The notes: a model not told the origin generated them from the sequence alone. 64,000 nt of DNA from Paenarthrobacter sp. AR 02 (GCF_021538675.1 NZ_JAJUKH010000002.1:496001-560000); one strand, 5' to 3'; positions 1 through 9,599 are shown, numbered from the stretch's first letter. Program-made: numbers and translations.

Positions 1-999
1 ACCGGCATCCGTGAGCATAAGGACGCGAGCGAGTCCGAGCGCAGCATCCGCGAGGTCAACTCCGGCATCTATGCCTTTGACGCAGCAGTCCTTCGGGATG
101 CACTCAAGAACGTGACCACGGACAACGCCCAGGGCGAGATGTACCTGACCGATGTCCTCGGTCTGGCGCGCGACGCCGGCGGCCGGGTTGCCGCCGTCGT
201 CACTGAAGACCGCTGGCAGGTTGAAGGTGCCAACGACCGCATCCAGTTGTCGGCGCTGGGCGCTGAGCACAACCGCCGGATCGTCGAGGCCTGGATGCGG
301 GCCGGCGTGACCGTCGTGGATCCCAACACCACGTGGATCGACTCCACCGTCACCCTGGACGAAGACGTCCGCCTGCTGCCCAATACGCAACTTCACGGTT
401 CCACCACAGTGGCGCGTGACGCCGTCGTCGGACCTGACACGACCCTCAACGACGTCACCATCGGCGAAGGCGCGAAGGTAACCCGCACGCACGGTTCCGG
501 CTCCGCGATTGGTGCCAAGGCAAGCGTGGGACCGTTCACGTACCTCCGCCCGGGCACGGTGCTGGGGGAGACCGGCAAGATTGGCGCGTTCTATGAGACC
601 AAGAACGTGACGATCGGCCGTGGTTCCAAGCTTTCGCACCTGGGCTACGCCGGCGACGCCGAGATCGGCGAGGACACCAACATCGGCTGCGGCAACATCA
701 CCGCCAATTACGACGGCGAGAAGAAGCACCGCACGGTTATCGGCTCCGGCGTCCGCACAGGTTCCAACACCGTGTTCGTCGCCCCGGTGACTGTTGGCGA
801 CGGCGCGTACAGCGGTGCCGGCGCCGTGATCCGTAAGGACGTCCCCGCCGGTGCCTTGGCCCTGAGCCTGGCCGCGCAGCGGAATGCCGAAGACTGGGTC
901 ATCTCCAACCGCCCAGGCACGGCCTCAGCACAGCTGGCCCAAGCCGCGCAGGCTTCCACATCCTCCCAATCCCCGGCAACCACAGAAGAGGGCAACTAG
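1..999 (+). CDS. glmU: Bifunctional UDP-GlcNAc pyrophosphorylase / GlcN-1-P acetyltransferase, C-terminal part
   Basis: The reading frame is open from base 1, so the start and most of the uridyltransferase domain lie outside the window. The visible part contains the end of the nucleotidyltransferase domain (EVNSGIYAFD, QGEMYLTDV) and then the left-handed beta-helix of hexapeptide repeats that acetylates glucosamine-1-phosphate. The segment YETKNVTIGRGSKLSHLGYA and the later GCGNITANYDG are typical of GlmU. The product feeds peptidoglycan synthesis in the cytoplasm. The Ala/Ser/Gln-rich tail is common in actinobacterial GlmU. prs follows after 2 bp, so the two genes are probably cotranscribed. 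Confidence 0.96.
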   Translation, partial: TGIREHKDASESERSIREVNSGIYAFDAAVLRDALKNVTTDNAQGEMYLTDVLGLARDAGGRVAAVVTEDRWQVEGANDRIQLSALGAEHNRRIVEAWMRAGVTVVDPNTTWIDSTVTLDEDVRLLPNTQLHGSTTVARDAVVGPDTTLNDVTIGEGAKVTRTHGSGSAIGAKASVGPFTYLRPGTVLGETGKIGAFYETKNVTIGRGSKLSHLGYAGDAEIGEDTNIGCGNITANYDGEKKHRTVIGSGVRTGSNTVFVAPVTVGDGAYSGAGAVIRKDVPAGALALSLAAQRNAEDWVISNRPGTASAQLAQAAQASTSSQSPATTEEGN

Positions 1000-1001
1000 G
1001 C

Positions 1002-1982
1002 ATGAGCGAAATTACCGCACACGGCGAGAAGAAATTGATTCTCGCCGCCGGAAGGGCGCATCCGGAGCTGGCGCAGGAAATCGCGAAGGAGCTGGAGACC
1101 GAACTCCTGCCCATCGACGCCTACGACTTCGCCAATGGGGAAATCTACGTCCGTTCGGCCGAGAGCGTGCGAGGCACTGACGCCTTCGTCATCCAGGCCC
1201 ACCCGGCTCCCTTGAACAACTGGCTCATGGAGCAGTTGATCATGATCGACTCCCTCAAGCGCGCCTCTGCCAAGAGGATCACGGTTGTTTCCCCGTTCTA
1301 CCCGTACTCCCGCCAGGACAAGAAGGGCCGCGGCCGCGAGCCGATTTCCGCCCGCCTCGTTGCCGACCTGTACAAGACGGCCGGCGCGGACCGCATCATG
1401 TCCGTTGACCTGCACACCTCGCAGATCCAGGGCTTCTTTGACGGTCCCGTTGACCATCTGATGGCCATCCCGCTGCTGGCTGACTACATCCGCACCAAGG
1501 TCGAAGCCGACAACATCACAGTTGTTTCGCCCGACACCGGCCGCGTCCGCGTCGCCGAGCAGTGGGCTGAGCGCCTCGGCGGTGCCCCGCTGGCGTTCGT
1601 GCACAAGAGCCGCGACCTCACGGTTCCCAACCAGGCCGTCTCCAAGACGGTCGTTGGCCAGGTCGAGGGGCGCACCTGCGTTCTCATCGACGACATGATC
1701 GACACCGGCGGAACCATCTCCGGCGCCGTCCAGGTGCTGAAGAACGCCGGCGCCAAGGACGTCATCATCGCTTGCACGCACGCCGTGTTCTCCGACCCCG
1801 CGGCCCAGCGCCTGGCGGATTCCGGGGCGCGCGAAGTGGTTGTCACCAACACGCTGCCCATCCCGGCCGAGAAGCGCTTCCCGTCGCTGACGGTGTTGTC
1901 GATCGCGCCGCTGATCGCCCGCGCCATCCGTGAAGTGTTCGACGACGGTTCGGTCACCAGCCTGTTCGACGGCAAGGCCTGA
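1002..1982 (+). CDS. prs: Ribose-phosphate pyrophosphokinase (PRPP synthetase)
   Basis: The 326-residue protein has the class I PRPP synthetase length. It makes PRPP from ribose-5-phosphate and ATP for purine, pyrimidine, His and Trp synthesis. Visible motifs are the flexible-loop segment SRQDKKGRGREPISA, the metal-binding DLHTSQIQGFFDGPVDHL and the PRPP-binding loop CVLIDDMIDTGGTISGAV. It begins 2 bp after the glmU stop, an arrangement common in actinobacteria, and is followed by a strong hairpin terminator. Confidence 0.97.
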   Translation: MSEITAHGEKKLILAAGRAHPELAQEIAKELETELLPIDAYDFANGEIYVRSAESVRGTDAFVIQAHPAPLNNWLMEQLIMIDSLKRASAKRITVVSPFYPYSRQDKKGRGREPISARLVADLYKTAGADRIMSVDLHTSQIQGFFDGPVDHLMAIPLLADYIRTKVEADNITVVSPDTGRVRVAEQWAERLGGAPLAFVHKSRDLTVPNQAVSKTVVGQVEGRTCVLIDDMIDTGGTISGAVQVLKNAGAKDVIIACTHAVFSDPAAQRLADSGAREVVVTNTLPIPAEKRFPSLTVLSIAPLIARAIREVFDDGSVTSLFDGKA

Positions 1983-1997
1983 TACTCAAGCCTCATG

Positions 1998-2040
1998 AAA
2001 CGGGCCACCTGCCGCCTCCGGGCGTGCGGGTGGCCCGTTT
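1998..2040 (+). terminator. Rho-independent terminator of glmU-prs
   Basis: A perfect 12-bp stem pairs 1998-2009 with 2029-2040, with two further G-C pairs inside. It ends in a run of T. It lies 16 bp after the prs stop. Confidence 0.85.
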
Positions 2041-2288
2041 TCGGTTTGAAGGGTGTTCGCTGCTAAACTCTTGGGGATACCTTGGCGAGGGAGAGCACAT
2101 CCGGTTCGCAGCAGTGTGAACCAGGGTTGCGGGTCTCCGTTATCGACTGGGTCTGCATCTCCTTCAACACAGGCGGAATGGCTGCACAGCGGCCAGTCTC
2201 AGCCGGGCGTAGAAGGTCTCCAGACCTCCGCCCTTGCTGATAGACCTGTCCGGCCTTCGCCGGACGCCACAGTAATCAAGGAGTACAC
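2041..2288 (+). promoter_or_regulatory. Promoter and long 5' leader region of rplY
   Basis: About 250 bp separate the prs terminator from rplY and hold no convincing gene. A -10-like TAAACT is at 2064-2069 but has no well-spaced -35. A short dyad lies near 2213-2226. A 7-bp perfect stem with a CTTC tetraloop (2248-2254 with 2259-2265) is about 23 bp before the rplY start. It has no T-tract, so it looks like a leader structure and not a terminator. Confidence 0.35.
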
Positions 2289-2864
2289 ATGTCTGAGCAG
2301 AAGCTCACCGCAGAACTGCGCACCGAATTCGGCAAGGGTTTCGCCCGCCGTGCACGCATGGCCGGCCAGATCCCGGCTGTCATCTACGGCCACGGCGCAG
2401 AGCCGATCCACATCAACCTGCCGGGCAAGGCAACCACGCTGGCAGTGCGCGTTTCCAACGCCCTCCTCGCGATCGACGTTGACGGCGAGCAGCACCTGAC
2501 GCTGGTCAAGGACATCCAGCGCGATCCCGTAAAGCAGATCATCGAGCACGTTGACCTGCAGACCGTGAAGGCCGGCGAGAAGGTTACCGTCGACATCGCG
2601 ATCCACGTTTCTGGTGAAGTTGCTCCGGGTGCTGTAGCCAGCCTCGAAGCCACCACGGTTTCCCTCGAAGCTGAGGCAACCCACGTACCCACCGCCGTCG
2701 AGGTCAACATCGAAGGCCGCAAGGCCGGCGAGAACGTCCACGCTTCGGACCTCGAACTCCCCAAGGGTTCCACGCTGCTCACCGAAGGCGACACCCTGGT
2801 GGTCCGCGTCGCTGAAGCCGCAGCCTCCGAGGAAGAAGAGACCACGGAAGCAGCCGCAGAGTAG
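2289..2864 (+). CDS. rplY: 50S ribosomal protein L25 / general stress protein Ctc
   Basis: This 191-residue protein is the long form of L25, with an N-terminal 5S-rRNA-binding L25 domain (residues about 5-93, containing EFGKGFARRARMAGQIPAV) and a C-terminal TL5/Ctc beta domain. It ends in an acidic tail rich in Glu and Ala. The ATG is preceded by AAGGAG at good spacing. rplY-pth adjacency is conserved in many bacteria. A separate terminator shows that it is expressed independently of prs. Confidence 0.96.
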   Translation: MSEQKLTAELRTEFGKGFARRARMAGQIPAVIYGHGAEPIHINLPGKATTLAVRVSNALLAIDVDGEQHLTLVKDIQRDPVKQIIEHVDLQTVKAGEKVTVDIAIHVSGEVAPGAVASLEATTVSLEAEATHVPTAVEVNIEGRKAGENVHASDLELPKGSTLLTEGDTLVVRVAEAAASEEEETTEAAAE

Positions 2865-2893
2865 TCTTCTGACTGCTTGAGGCTCCTGCCTTG

Positions 2894-2928
2894 AAATGGC
2901 CGGGTCCCCCTTGGGGTCCCGGCCATTT
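2894..2928 (+). terminator. Terminator after rplY
   Basis: An 11-bp perfect stem (2894-2904 with 2918-2928) continues into an inner C4/G4 stem. It lies 30 bp after the rplY stop and is followed by a moderately T-rich stretch. Confidence 0.8.
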
Positions 2929-2975
2929 GCCTTTGCCCTTGAACACGGACCGTGACGCTTTCCTAGGATGGGATC

Positions 2976-3560
2976 ATGACTGACACCTGGCTGATTGTCG
3001 GCCTCGGCAACCCCGGCAACGAGTACAGCAACAACCGGCACAATGTGGGCCAGATGGTGTTGGACGAGCTGGCTTCACGCATGGGCGGGAAGTTCAAGAC
3101 CCATAAGGCCCGGGCCCAGGTGGTGGAGGGCCGGCTGGGCATTGGAGGGCCGCGGGTGGTGCTGGCCAAGCCCATGACGTACATGAACGTTTCCGGCGGC
3201 CCGGTTTCCGGCCTGTGCAACTTCTTTGACATCGCCCCGGACCACGTCATCGCTGTCCACGACGAGATCGACATCCCTTTTAACACGGTCAAGTTAAAAA
3301 CAGGTGGCGGTGAAGGCGGACATAACGGCCTTCGGGACATCTCCAAAGCCCTCGGCACCAAGGACTACTACCGCGTTCGCGTGGGCGTTGGAAGGCCGCC
3401 GGGACGAATGGAAACTGCCGACTACGTACTGCGCGATTTCGGCACCGCAGAAAAGAAGGATCTCCCGTTCCTCATTGACGAAGCAGCCGACGCCGTGGAG
3501 TTGCTCATGGCCCAGGGGTTGCTGGCGGCGCAGCAGAAACACCACCCCGCCAAAACTTGA
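2976..3560 (+). CDS. pth: Peptidyl-tRNA hydrolase
   Basis: The 194-residue protein has the usual bacterial Pth length. It cleaves peptidyl-tRNA released from stalled ribosomes. The catalytic set is present: N12 in GLGNPG, H22 in NNRHNVG, N71 in MTYMNVSGG and D96 in VHDEIDIP. These match N10, H20, N68 and D93 of the E. coli enzyme. The motif GGGEGGHNGLRDI is also intact. Expression is probably independent, since a terminator precedes the gene. Confidence 0.97.
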   Translation: MTDTWLIVGLGNPGNEYSNNRHNVGQMVLDELASRMGGKFKTHKARAQVVEGRLGIGGPRVVLAKPMTYMNVSGGPVSGLCNFFDIAPDHVIAVHDEIDIPFNTVKLKTGGGEGGHNGLRDISKALGTKDYYRVRVGVGRPPGRMETADYVLRDFGTAEKKDLPFLIDEAADAVELLMAQGLLAAQQKHHPAKT

Positions 3561-3701
3561 GCAAATCTTGAGGAAAGCCTGATCAAAGCCTGACGATCCC
3601 CAGGACCCCAAGGCCTACACACTGTCGGCGCCCGAAGGTAGTGTGCATGGTACGCAGAAGAGCGGTGGGGGACTGTCGCGGATGTGTAGCTAAGGATGCG
3701 G

Positions 3702-6434
3702 ATGTCGGCGGAGTTGCTAAACAGGAGCGGTGGAGGCGCAGCGAGGGCTGCGGCTCCTGATCTTGTGGGCGGCGCGACGGATCGGCAAACGTGGTCGCTC
3801 CTGGCACGAAGCCGTGATGTGTCCAAGGCAGTGCAGTTCCTTCAGTCCTCGGACTCCTCCGGCGTGGTCCTGACCGGTGATCGGGGGATCGGCAAGTCCG
3901 GCGTCGCACGCGCGGTCGTCTCCTCGCTGGGACCCAAGGTCCACAGCCTGCAACTGCGCAATACTGTGGCCGGCGCACAAACCCCCTACGGATGCCTTGG
4001 CTTCCTTCTGGCGCGTTTGCCTTCCGAGGCCGTCAGCTCGCCAACAGGCATCCTGCACGCAGTGACCAACTTGATCCGCTCAGAAGCTGCAGGTCGGGAG
4101 ACAGTCTTCATCGTGGACAATGCCGGCGGTATGGATCCGATGAGCACGGGGGTCCTGTTGAACCTCATGGCCACGGGAACCGCCAAAGTGATCGCCACGG
4201 TGCAGCGTTCAAGCGAACTTCCCGCAGACTTCCACCGCCTGGTCCTTGAGGGCGAGCTCGCTGAAGTGCATTTGAACACGCTCAGCGAAGAACAGACAAA
4301 GCAGGTGCTTGGTTCCGTCCTCGGCCACTACGTTTCTTCCACCTTGGTGGGTTCGTTGCATTCTGCCGTGGGTGGTAACCCGATGCTGCTGCATGCCCTT
4401 CTGGAGGAGCAACGGCATTCAGGCAACCTGGTCCTCAATGATTCCGTGTGGACGCTCCGCGACCGGATCAAGCTTGAAGGCGCGACCGTGGTGGAGGACT
4501 TCGTCCGTTCCAGGCTGGCGCGCGAACCGCAAGCCAGCAGGACCGTCGTCGAAATCCTGGCTTGCGCTCAGCGCGCGACGCTCGTTGACCTGGCAGGCCT
4601 CGTTGATACTGACGTCCTGGTGGAGATGGAAGAGCGTGGCCTGCTCACGGTCGAACGCAGTGAGGCGCACTGGGTCTCGCTGCGGGACCCTTATATGGGT
4701 GAGGTTGTCCGTGGGTGGCTCAACACCCGTCGGATGAAGGAGCTTCGACTCATGCTCCACGGACCCAAAGAGCCCGACCTTCAGGGGCTGGCACCGCAGG
4801 ACCTGCTGAGCTACGCAGCCTGGATGCACGCCTCAGAAGACGAGCCCACACCCTCTCCCTCCTTGGCATTGGCCGCAGGCAGGGCAGCTTTGGACGACTA
4901 TGACCCCAACTTCGCCATCCAGTGCACGCAGTCACTTGACCCGAAGGACAGTGAGTGGGTCCCCGGACAGCGCCTGAAGGCTGCCGCCTACCTCATGCTT
5001 GACCTTCCCCTGCACGCCGCACAGGCGCTGGATGAAGTCTCAGAGCAGCATGTGTCCGCCCTGGACCCGCTGGAATTTGCCGAACTCACGGCCTCGAAAT
5101 GCCAGGCCATGACGTGGATCGATGGCCGCTCGGCCTTGGTCCCCGGCGTCATCTCGGACGGACTGGAAAAGCTCGACGCCATGAACGGCTCACACCCGGC
5201 GGGGACCATGGCCAAGGCACGGAACCGGCTCCAGCTGTGCAGCTTCGAGTACAACACCTTCATGGGTGAGTACGCGGCCATAATTGATTCCTTGGAAGAG
5301 GAGCTGGACAAAGACCCCGCCGAGGACATGGAGCACTGGTTGCGCTCGTCCTTGTTCCTGGTGGAGGCCCGCTGCATGATGGGCCGGGAGCTTGATGCCC
5401 AGGAGCTTGCCCGCGCCGTTTCGCGGCAGCTGGGAGATACGGACCGGCCCGCCCAGCTTGAGGAAGCATTCGCCAGGCACACATTTTTGGTCTTGTTGCT
5501 CTCCGGACAATGGCGGCAATGCATTGAGCTCGTCCGCCGCACCCCCTCACGATCGTCCCGCCTGCAGTACAGGGGCGCGCTCACTGAATTGGGAATCGGA
5601 TTGGCCTACGCTTACGCAGGGAAGCCAGCCAGCGCGATCGAGCCCCTGCGGTCAGCGGTTGCGCAACTGGAGCTGCGCCCGGCCATGAACATGAACAAGG
5701 TAGGTTATGCGGCCACCGCATTCGCCTACGCCCAGCTGGGCAACTCGGTGGAGGCGGGCCGTTACTTGGACCTGTACCGCACCTGCCGGGGTGTTGGCAC
5801 CTACTTTTCAGAGTCCGTTGCCGAGTTCTGCGCTGAGATGGCCGGGCGGTGGATGGGTGACAGGGACGTCAAGCAGCGGCTCATGGCCCGGGTCCGCAAT
5901 GACTTGGAAAACCAGCGCTACACCACGGCCGGTATCTGCCTCTTCGGCGCGACAGTGGAAGGCACGGATGAGGAATACCGGCTTCTGGAAGACATCGCCG
6001 GCCACCGTCAAGGGCCGCTGGCCAGGATCTCAGCAGACCTGGCACGCGGAGCGCTGAACAAGAGCTCCAAGTCGATGCTTGCCGCCGCTGACGCTGCCTC
6101 GGCGCTGGAACTGTTGGTCGTCGAAGCACGGTGCGTGGCCATGGCCCTGGACTTTGCACGGGAAGCCGGCGAGTCCACAGCTGCCCGGACAGCCCAGTTG
6201 AGGCTCGAACGGCTGGAGCACTCGGTTTCGGCGCTGCCCATCCAGCCGCGCAGCGACGCGCCGGTGTTGACGGAACGGGAACGCCAAATTGCTAAACTCG
6301 CCGGAAAGGGTGTCAGCAATCGCGAAATCGCGATGGATATTGGGGTGTCTGTGCGAACTGTGGAAGGCCACCTGTACCAGGTGTTCACCAAGCTTGGTGT
6401 TTCGTCTCGAGGCGAGCTCAATGGGCTGCTGTGA
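3702..6434 (+). CDS. Large ATP-binding LuxR-family (LAL/MalT-like) regulator 1
   Basis: About 910 residues. An N-terminal AAA/NACHT-like ATPase has Walker A GDRGIGKS (residues 59-66) and a Walker B-like VFIVDNAG. A long helical, TPR-like middle follows. The C-terminus is a LuxR/GerE helix-turn-helix (LTERERQIAKLAGKG, SNREIAMDIGVSVRTVEGHL). LAL proteins are ATP-dependent activators of catabolic or secondary-metabolism genes; the ligand and targets here are unknown. The ATG at 3702 has AAGG six bases upstream, so it is preferred over the ATG at 3696. It is the first of three paralogues in a row on the same strand. Confidence 0.88.
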   Translation: MSAELLNRSGGGAARAAAPDLVGGATDRQTWSLLARSRDVSKAVQFLQSSDSSGVVLTGDRGIGKSGVARAVVSSLGPKVHSLQLRNTVAGAQTPYGCLGFLLARLPSEAVSSPTGILHAVTNLIRSEAAGRETVFIVDNAGGMDPMSTGVLLNLMATGTAKVIATVQRSSELPADFHRLVLEGELAEVHLNTLSEEQTKQVLGSVLGHYVSSTLVGSLHSAVGGNPMLLHALLEEQRHSGNLVLNDSVWTLRDRIKLEGATVVEDFVRSRLAREPQASRTVVEILACAQRATLVDLAGLVDTDVLVEMEERGLLTVERSEAHWVSLRDPYMGEVVRGWLNTRRMKELRLMLHGPKEPDLQGLAPQDLLSYAAWMHASEDEPTPSPSLALAAGRAALDDYDPNFAIQCTQSLDPKDSEWVPGQRLKAAAYLMLDLPLHAAQALDEVSEQHVSALDPLEFAELTASKCQAMTWIDGRSALVPGVISDGLEKLDAMNGSHPAGTMAKARNRLQLCSFEYNTFMGEYAAIIDSLEEELDKDPAEDMEHWLRSSLFLVEARCMMGRELDAQELARAVSRQLGDTDRPAQLEEAFARHTFLVLLLSGQWRQCIELVRRTPSRSSRLQYRGALTELGIGLAYAYAGKPASAIEPLRSAVAQLELRPAMNMNKVGYAATAFAYAQLGNSVEAGRYLDLYRTCRGVGTYFSESVAEFCAEMAGRWMGDRDVKQRLMARVRNDLENQRYTTAGICLFGATVEGTDEEYRLLEDIAGHRQGPLARISADLARGALNKSSKSMLAAADAASALELLVVEARCVAMALDFAREAGESTAARTAQLRLERLEHSVSALPIQPRSDAPVLTERERQIAKLAGKGVSNREIAMDIGVSVRTVEGHLYQVFTKLGVSSRGELNGLL

Positions 6435-6475
6435 GGTTGGACCCGGAAACCCCTTAGGGTCGGCACGGATTGCCC

Positions 6476-9130
6476 ATGCAGGCTGAGCACCTTGTAGGCC
6501 GGGACTCAGAGCTGGCCTTGGCCACGGAGATATTACGCCAGGAGGGTGCGGGGGCTGTGCTCCTGCTCGCGGACCCCGGCATCGGCAAGACTGCCCTGGC
6601 GGCCGAGATCGCCGCCCGCCTCGCCGGCGAGATGGTGGTGATGCGGATTCACGGAAGTCCCGCACTGTCCGCTGTTCCCTATGGCGTCCTGGCGCCTTAC
6701 CTGCTGGATCTTCCGGTGGAGCAGGCGACGTCCCCCGTAGCGATACTTCGTGAGTTCTGGTCGCAGTTCGAGAGGCGCCGCGGCGGAGAAGGTGCCCGCC
6801 TGCTGCTGATCGTCGATGATGCCCACGACCTCGATGAAGGCAGTACCCAAATCCTGGCCGAACTGGTGACGGCAGGCTGGGCCCGGCTGGTGGCGACCAG
6901 CAGGCCTCGTCCTGGCCTGCCGCCGGCTTTGCTCCAGCTGTGGTACGACGGACTGGCCGAACGGCTGGAACTACACCCCTTGGAGAAGGACAAGGTCACT
7001 GAACTCGCTGAGAAAACCCTTGGCGGAACGGTCATGGCGAGCGTCGCTGAGGTGCTGCACACCCTTTCCGAGGGCAACCCCTTGCTGCTGCGTTGCTTGC
7101 TGGACGATTCACGGGCCGATGGGAAGCTGGTGCGCCGGAACGGCATCTGGTTCCTGACAGGTGCCCTCACCGGGACGGGCGAAGGCCTGGCCGAGGTCGT
7201 GCGGAACAGGGTCCTACGGACCAGCGAGGCGGAACGGGAGGCCATGTACGTCATTGCCCTGTCCGAACCCGTCCCCGCCTCGGTATTGGACGCCCAGGTT
7301 GGCAGGGACACTGTAAGGGCGTTGGTGGACAACCGCATGGTCGTATCAACCAACGGTCCCGGCGGCCCCCTCAAAATGTGGCATCCGCTGTACAGCGAGG
7401 CTCTTCGCCAGATCGTTTCGCCGGCCCGCAGCCTGCAAATCCGCCAGAGGATGGTGCAGGACCTGCTCTCGGAGCCGCCAACGGCGGAAGGGTTGCTCCG
7501 CATGGTGAGCTGGGCGCTGGACTGTGGCGCCGACGTCGAGGATGAACAGTTGCTCCAGGCCGCCTTCCTGGCCGCCAGGCTGCTCCAAAATCCGTTGGCC
7601 ATGGCGGCCGCCCGCAAAGTCCGTTCGGATGCGCTGCAACCGCGGGCACGTGCAGTGATGGCGATGGTGCACTATCACGACGGCGACTTCCGCAGTGCCG
7701 CGCGCTTGTTGGAGGTGGACTCCGGGTTCCTGGACGCCGACCCGTCGGGACCCCTGGGTACCGGCTTGTTGTGGGCCGCGGCCAGGACCGCAGCCGGGGA
7801 TTCATCCGGAGCGATCGTGGCCGAGGCCCAGGCCGCTGCGGAAGCCCTGGTGAAGGGGCTGCCGGAGGCCATGAGCGGGCACGTGGGCAGGCAAGCCCGG
7901 ATATTGGAGTTGGCCGCGTTGGCCTACGACGGCCAGTACGGGGAACTCCGCGAAGGTTTGGAACTCTTTGCTGCGGACCTTGACCCGGAACAAGCGGATT
8001 TCGTCACAAACCGGATCTCCCTGCTGGCCATACAGTGTGAACTGCTCACCGCAGAAGGCCAGCCTGTGCAGGCAATGGAGGCGGGCCGGGAGGCTTTGTC
8101 GCTCCTGGACGGGCGCACGGAGGACCTCCTCTACTTCCGCGACTTCGTGGTGGTCCGCTATGTGTTCGCAGCCCTGGAGTCCGGGGACTGGGATGCAGCG
8201 AGCTCCGCGCTTGACGGATACGCCGCAAGCTCGGCCATGGGCCTCATTGTTTTCGGTGGAGGTATCCAGGCACTGAAGGGGTTGTCGCTGCTTCGGCAGG
8301 GCCGGCTGGAGCAGGCCACGGAGATGCTGACCCCCGCCGTCGAAGCCCTCGGGGTCACTGATCCTCAGCGCTTGCGCGGTCTGGGCGCCGCACTGGCGCT
8401 GTACGCCGCGGCCAGGTCCGGTGATGCCGCCCTCGCCCACCGGTTGGCATGCGAGCAGGACACCAACGGCTCCGGCGGAGCATATGTGGATTCCCTGGCC
8501 GAGATCTTCAGGCTGGCCGGCATGGAACTCATTGAGGAGGGCTCCGGTTTGCCGGCACTGAGGCAGATCCCTGCGTCCCGGCCAGTGCACGGCCTGCCAG
8601 GTCTTTTGCTCCAGAACCTTGTCCTCAGGGCCGAACTCGGTGAAGCGGAAGCCATGGAGTCCATCAGGGCAACGGCGTCGTCGATGGCGGGGGCCTGGGC
8701 GGCCGGCTGGCATTCTTTTGCCGCAGCCGACTTGGCCGGTACGGGCCAAGGGTTCGTCAACGCGGGAAACCTGTTGGCCGCTGCCGGAATGCCGGGCCCC
8801 GCAGCTGTGACTTTTGACAAGGCTGCGGCAACTTTCGATGCCGAAGGAAAGCGTCCCGAGGCCAGACAAGCGGCGGTCCTGCGGGACGTCAGCGAGGCGA
8901 ACCTGGGTGACGCACTGGTCCATGATCCGCAGGCCGACGCGGATAGGTCGGTCCCGTTGACGCGACGCGAGCAGGACATTGTTGCGTTGGCGGTTTCGGG
9001 ACTGACTGACCGGCAGATTGCCGAGAAGCTGATGGTTTCGGTGCGTACCGTGGAAGGGCACCTGTATCGGAGCTACGCCAAACTGGGTATCCGCCGACGC
9101 GAAGACCTTGGGGCTGCGGTCCGTCCTTGA
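6476..9130 (+). CDS. Large ATP-binding LuxR-family (LAL/MalT-like) regulator 2
   Basis: About 884 residues. The order is ATPase with Walker A ADPGIGKT (residues 32-39) and Walker B LLLIVDDAHDLDEG, a TPR-like helical middle, and a C-terminal LuxR HTH (LTRREQDIVALAVSGLTDR, VSVRTVEGHL). It begins 41 bp after regulator 1. A TTG at 6470 is an alternative start in the same frame; the ribosome binding site is weak for both. The HTH closely resembles that of regulator 1, which suggests gene duplication. Ligand and targets cannot be read from the sequence. Confidence 0.88.
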   Translation: MQAEHLVGRDSELALATEILRQEGAGAVLLLADPGIGKTALAAEIAARLAGEMVVMRIHGSPALSAVPYGVLAPYLLDLPVEQATSPVAILREFWSQFERRRGGEGARLLLIVDDAHDLDEGSTQILAELVTAGWARLVATSRPRPGLPPALLQLWYDGLAERLELHPLEKDKVTELAEKTLGGTVMASVAEVLHTLSEGNPLLLRCLLDDSRADGKLVRRNGIWFLTGALTGTGEGLAEVVRNRVLRTSEAEREAMYVIALSEPVPASVLDAQVGRDTVRALVDNRMVVSTNGPGGPLKMWHPLYSEALRQIVSPARSLQIRQRMVQDLLSEPPTAEGLLRMVSWALDCGADVEDEQLLQAAFLAARLLQNPLAMAAARKVRSDALQPRARAVMAMVHYHDGDFRSAARLLEVDSGFLDADPSGPLGTGLLWAAARTAAGDSSGAIVAEAQAAAEALVKGLPEAMSGHVGRQARILELAALAYDGQYGELREGLELFAADLDPEQADFVTNRISLLAIQCELLTAEGQPVQAMEAGREALSLLDGRTEDLLYFRDFVVVRYVFAALESGDWDAASSALDGYAASSAMGLIVFGGGIQALKGLSLLRQGRLEQATEMLTPAVEALGVTDPQRLRGLGAALALYAAARSGDAALAHRLACEQDTNGSGGAYVDSLAEIFRLAGMELIEEGSGLPALRQIPASRPVHGLPGLLLQNLVLRAELGEAEAMESIRATASSMAGAWAAGWHSFAAADLAGTGQGFVNAGNLLAAAGMPGPAAVTFDKAAATFDAEGKRPEARQAAVLRDVSEANLGDALVHDPQADADRSVPLTRREQDIVALAVSGLTDRQIAEKLMVSVRTVEGHLYRSYAKLGIRRREDLGAAVRP

Positions 9131-9154
9131 GAGGACCAAACCGAGTACCTGCAT

Positions 9155-9188
9155 GCAGGATCCCGCGCTACTTGCGCCGGGATCCTGC
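9155..9188 (+). terminator. Terminator-like hairpin after LAL regulator 2
   Basis: A perfect 11-bp stem (9155-9165 with 9178-9188) lies 25 bp after the stop codon and is followed by GGTGTTT. The T-tract is short. Confidence 0.6.
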
Positions 9189-9466
9189 GGTGTTTAACCA
9201 TTCACTGGAGTAATGCCCGGATGTCCCGTGTCCAAACCAAGTAGTGCCCGCCCAAGGGACTGAGTACAACACAGTATCGGGGTCCGGAAAGCCCCCAACT
9301 ATTCGAGTACCAACTACTGATGTACGGAATTTGCGGTCCCGGCAGTATTGATCTTGGAAGAACGGTTCAGCCCCAAGCATCACCGGGATTCCGAAAGTCG
9401 CATCATCCGCATCGGTGGTCTCCAGAACCGATGCTCCGGCCACCGCAAGGTGATCCGGCCCTGGAC

Positions 9467-9527
9467 GAAGCCGGCGGCGACAGAGTCTTCTGAGACCGAG
9501 ACTCTCCCCCCAGCCGTCGCCGGCTTC
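9467..9527. repeat. Nested two-stem palindrome upstream of LAL 3
   Basis: A 10-bp outer stem (9467-9476 with 9518-9527) encloses a perfect 7-bp inner stem (9482-9488 with 9499-9505). There is no T-tract. The position, about 70 bp before the start of regulator 3, allows either a leader RNA fold or a protein-binding site. Confidence 0.5.
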
Positions 9528-9599
9528 TAGGCCAGGGACCCGCGAATCGCGGACCCCTCAAATTTCCCGGACCATGGGACTGCTTCTAGTGGAGTGTGC

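Larger units (their letters stand above)
9131..9599 (+). other. Non-coding stretch between LAL regulators 2 and 3
   Basis: 469 bp without a supportable gene. Short open frames exist on both strands but lack ribosome sites and show no family features. The stretch holds a terminator-like hairpin at 9155-9188 and a larger nested hairpin at 9467-9527, listed separately. The promoter of regulator 3 must lie here or upstream. Confidence 0.6.

Noticed and set aside
2001..2288. tRNA gene upstream of rplY
   Set aside because: The hairpins do not form a cloverleaf and no anticodon or T-arm pattern is visible.
9168..9530. Short open frames on both strands in the LAL 2-LAL 3 gap
   Set aside because: No ribosome sites and overlap with hairpins; no protein-like features.
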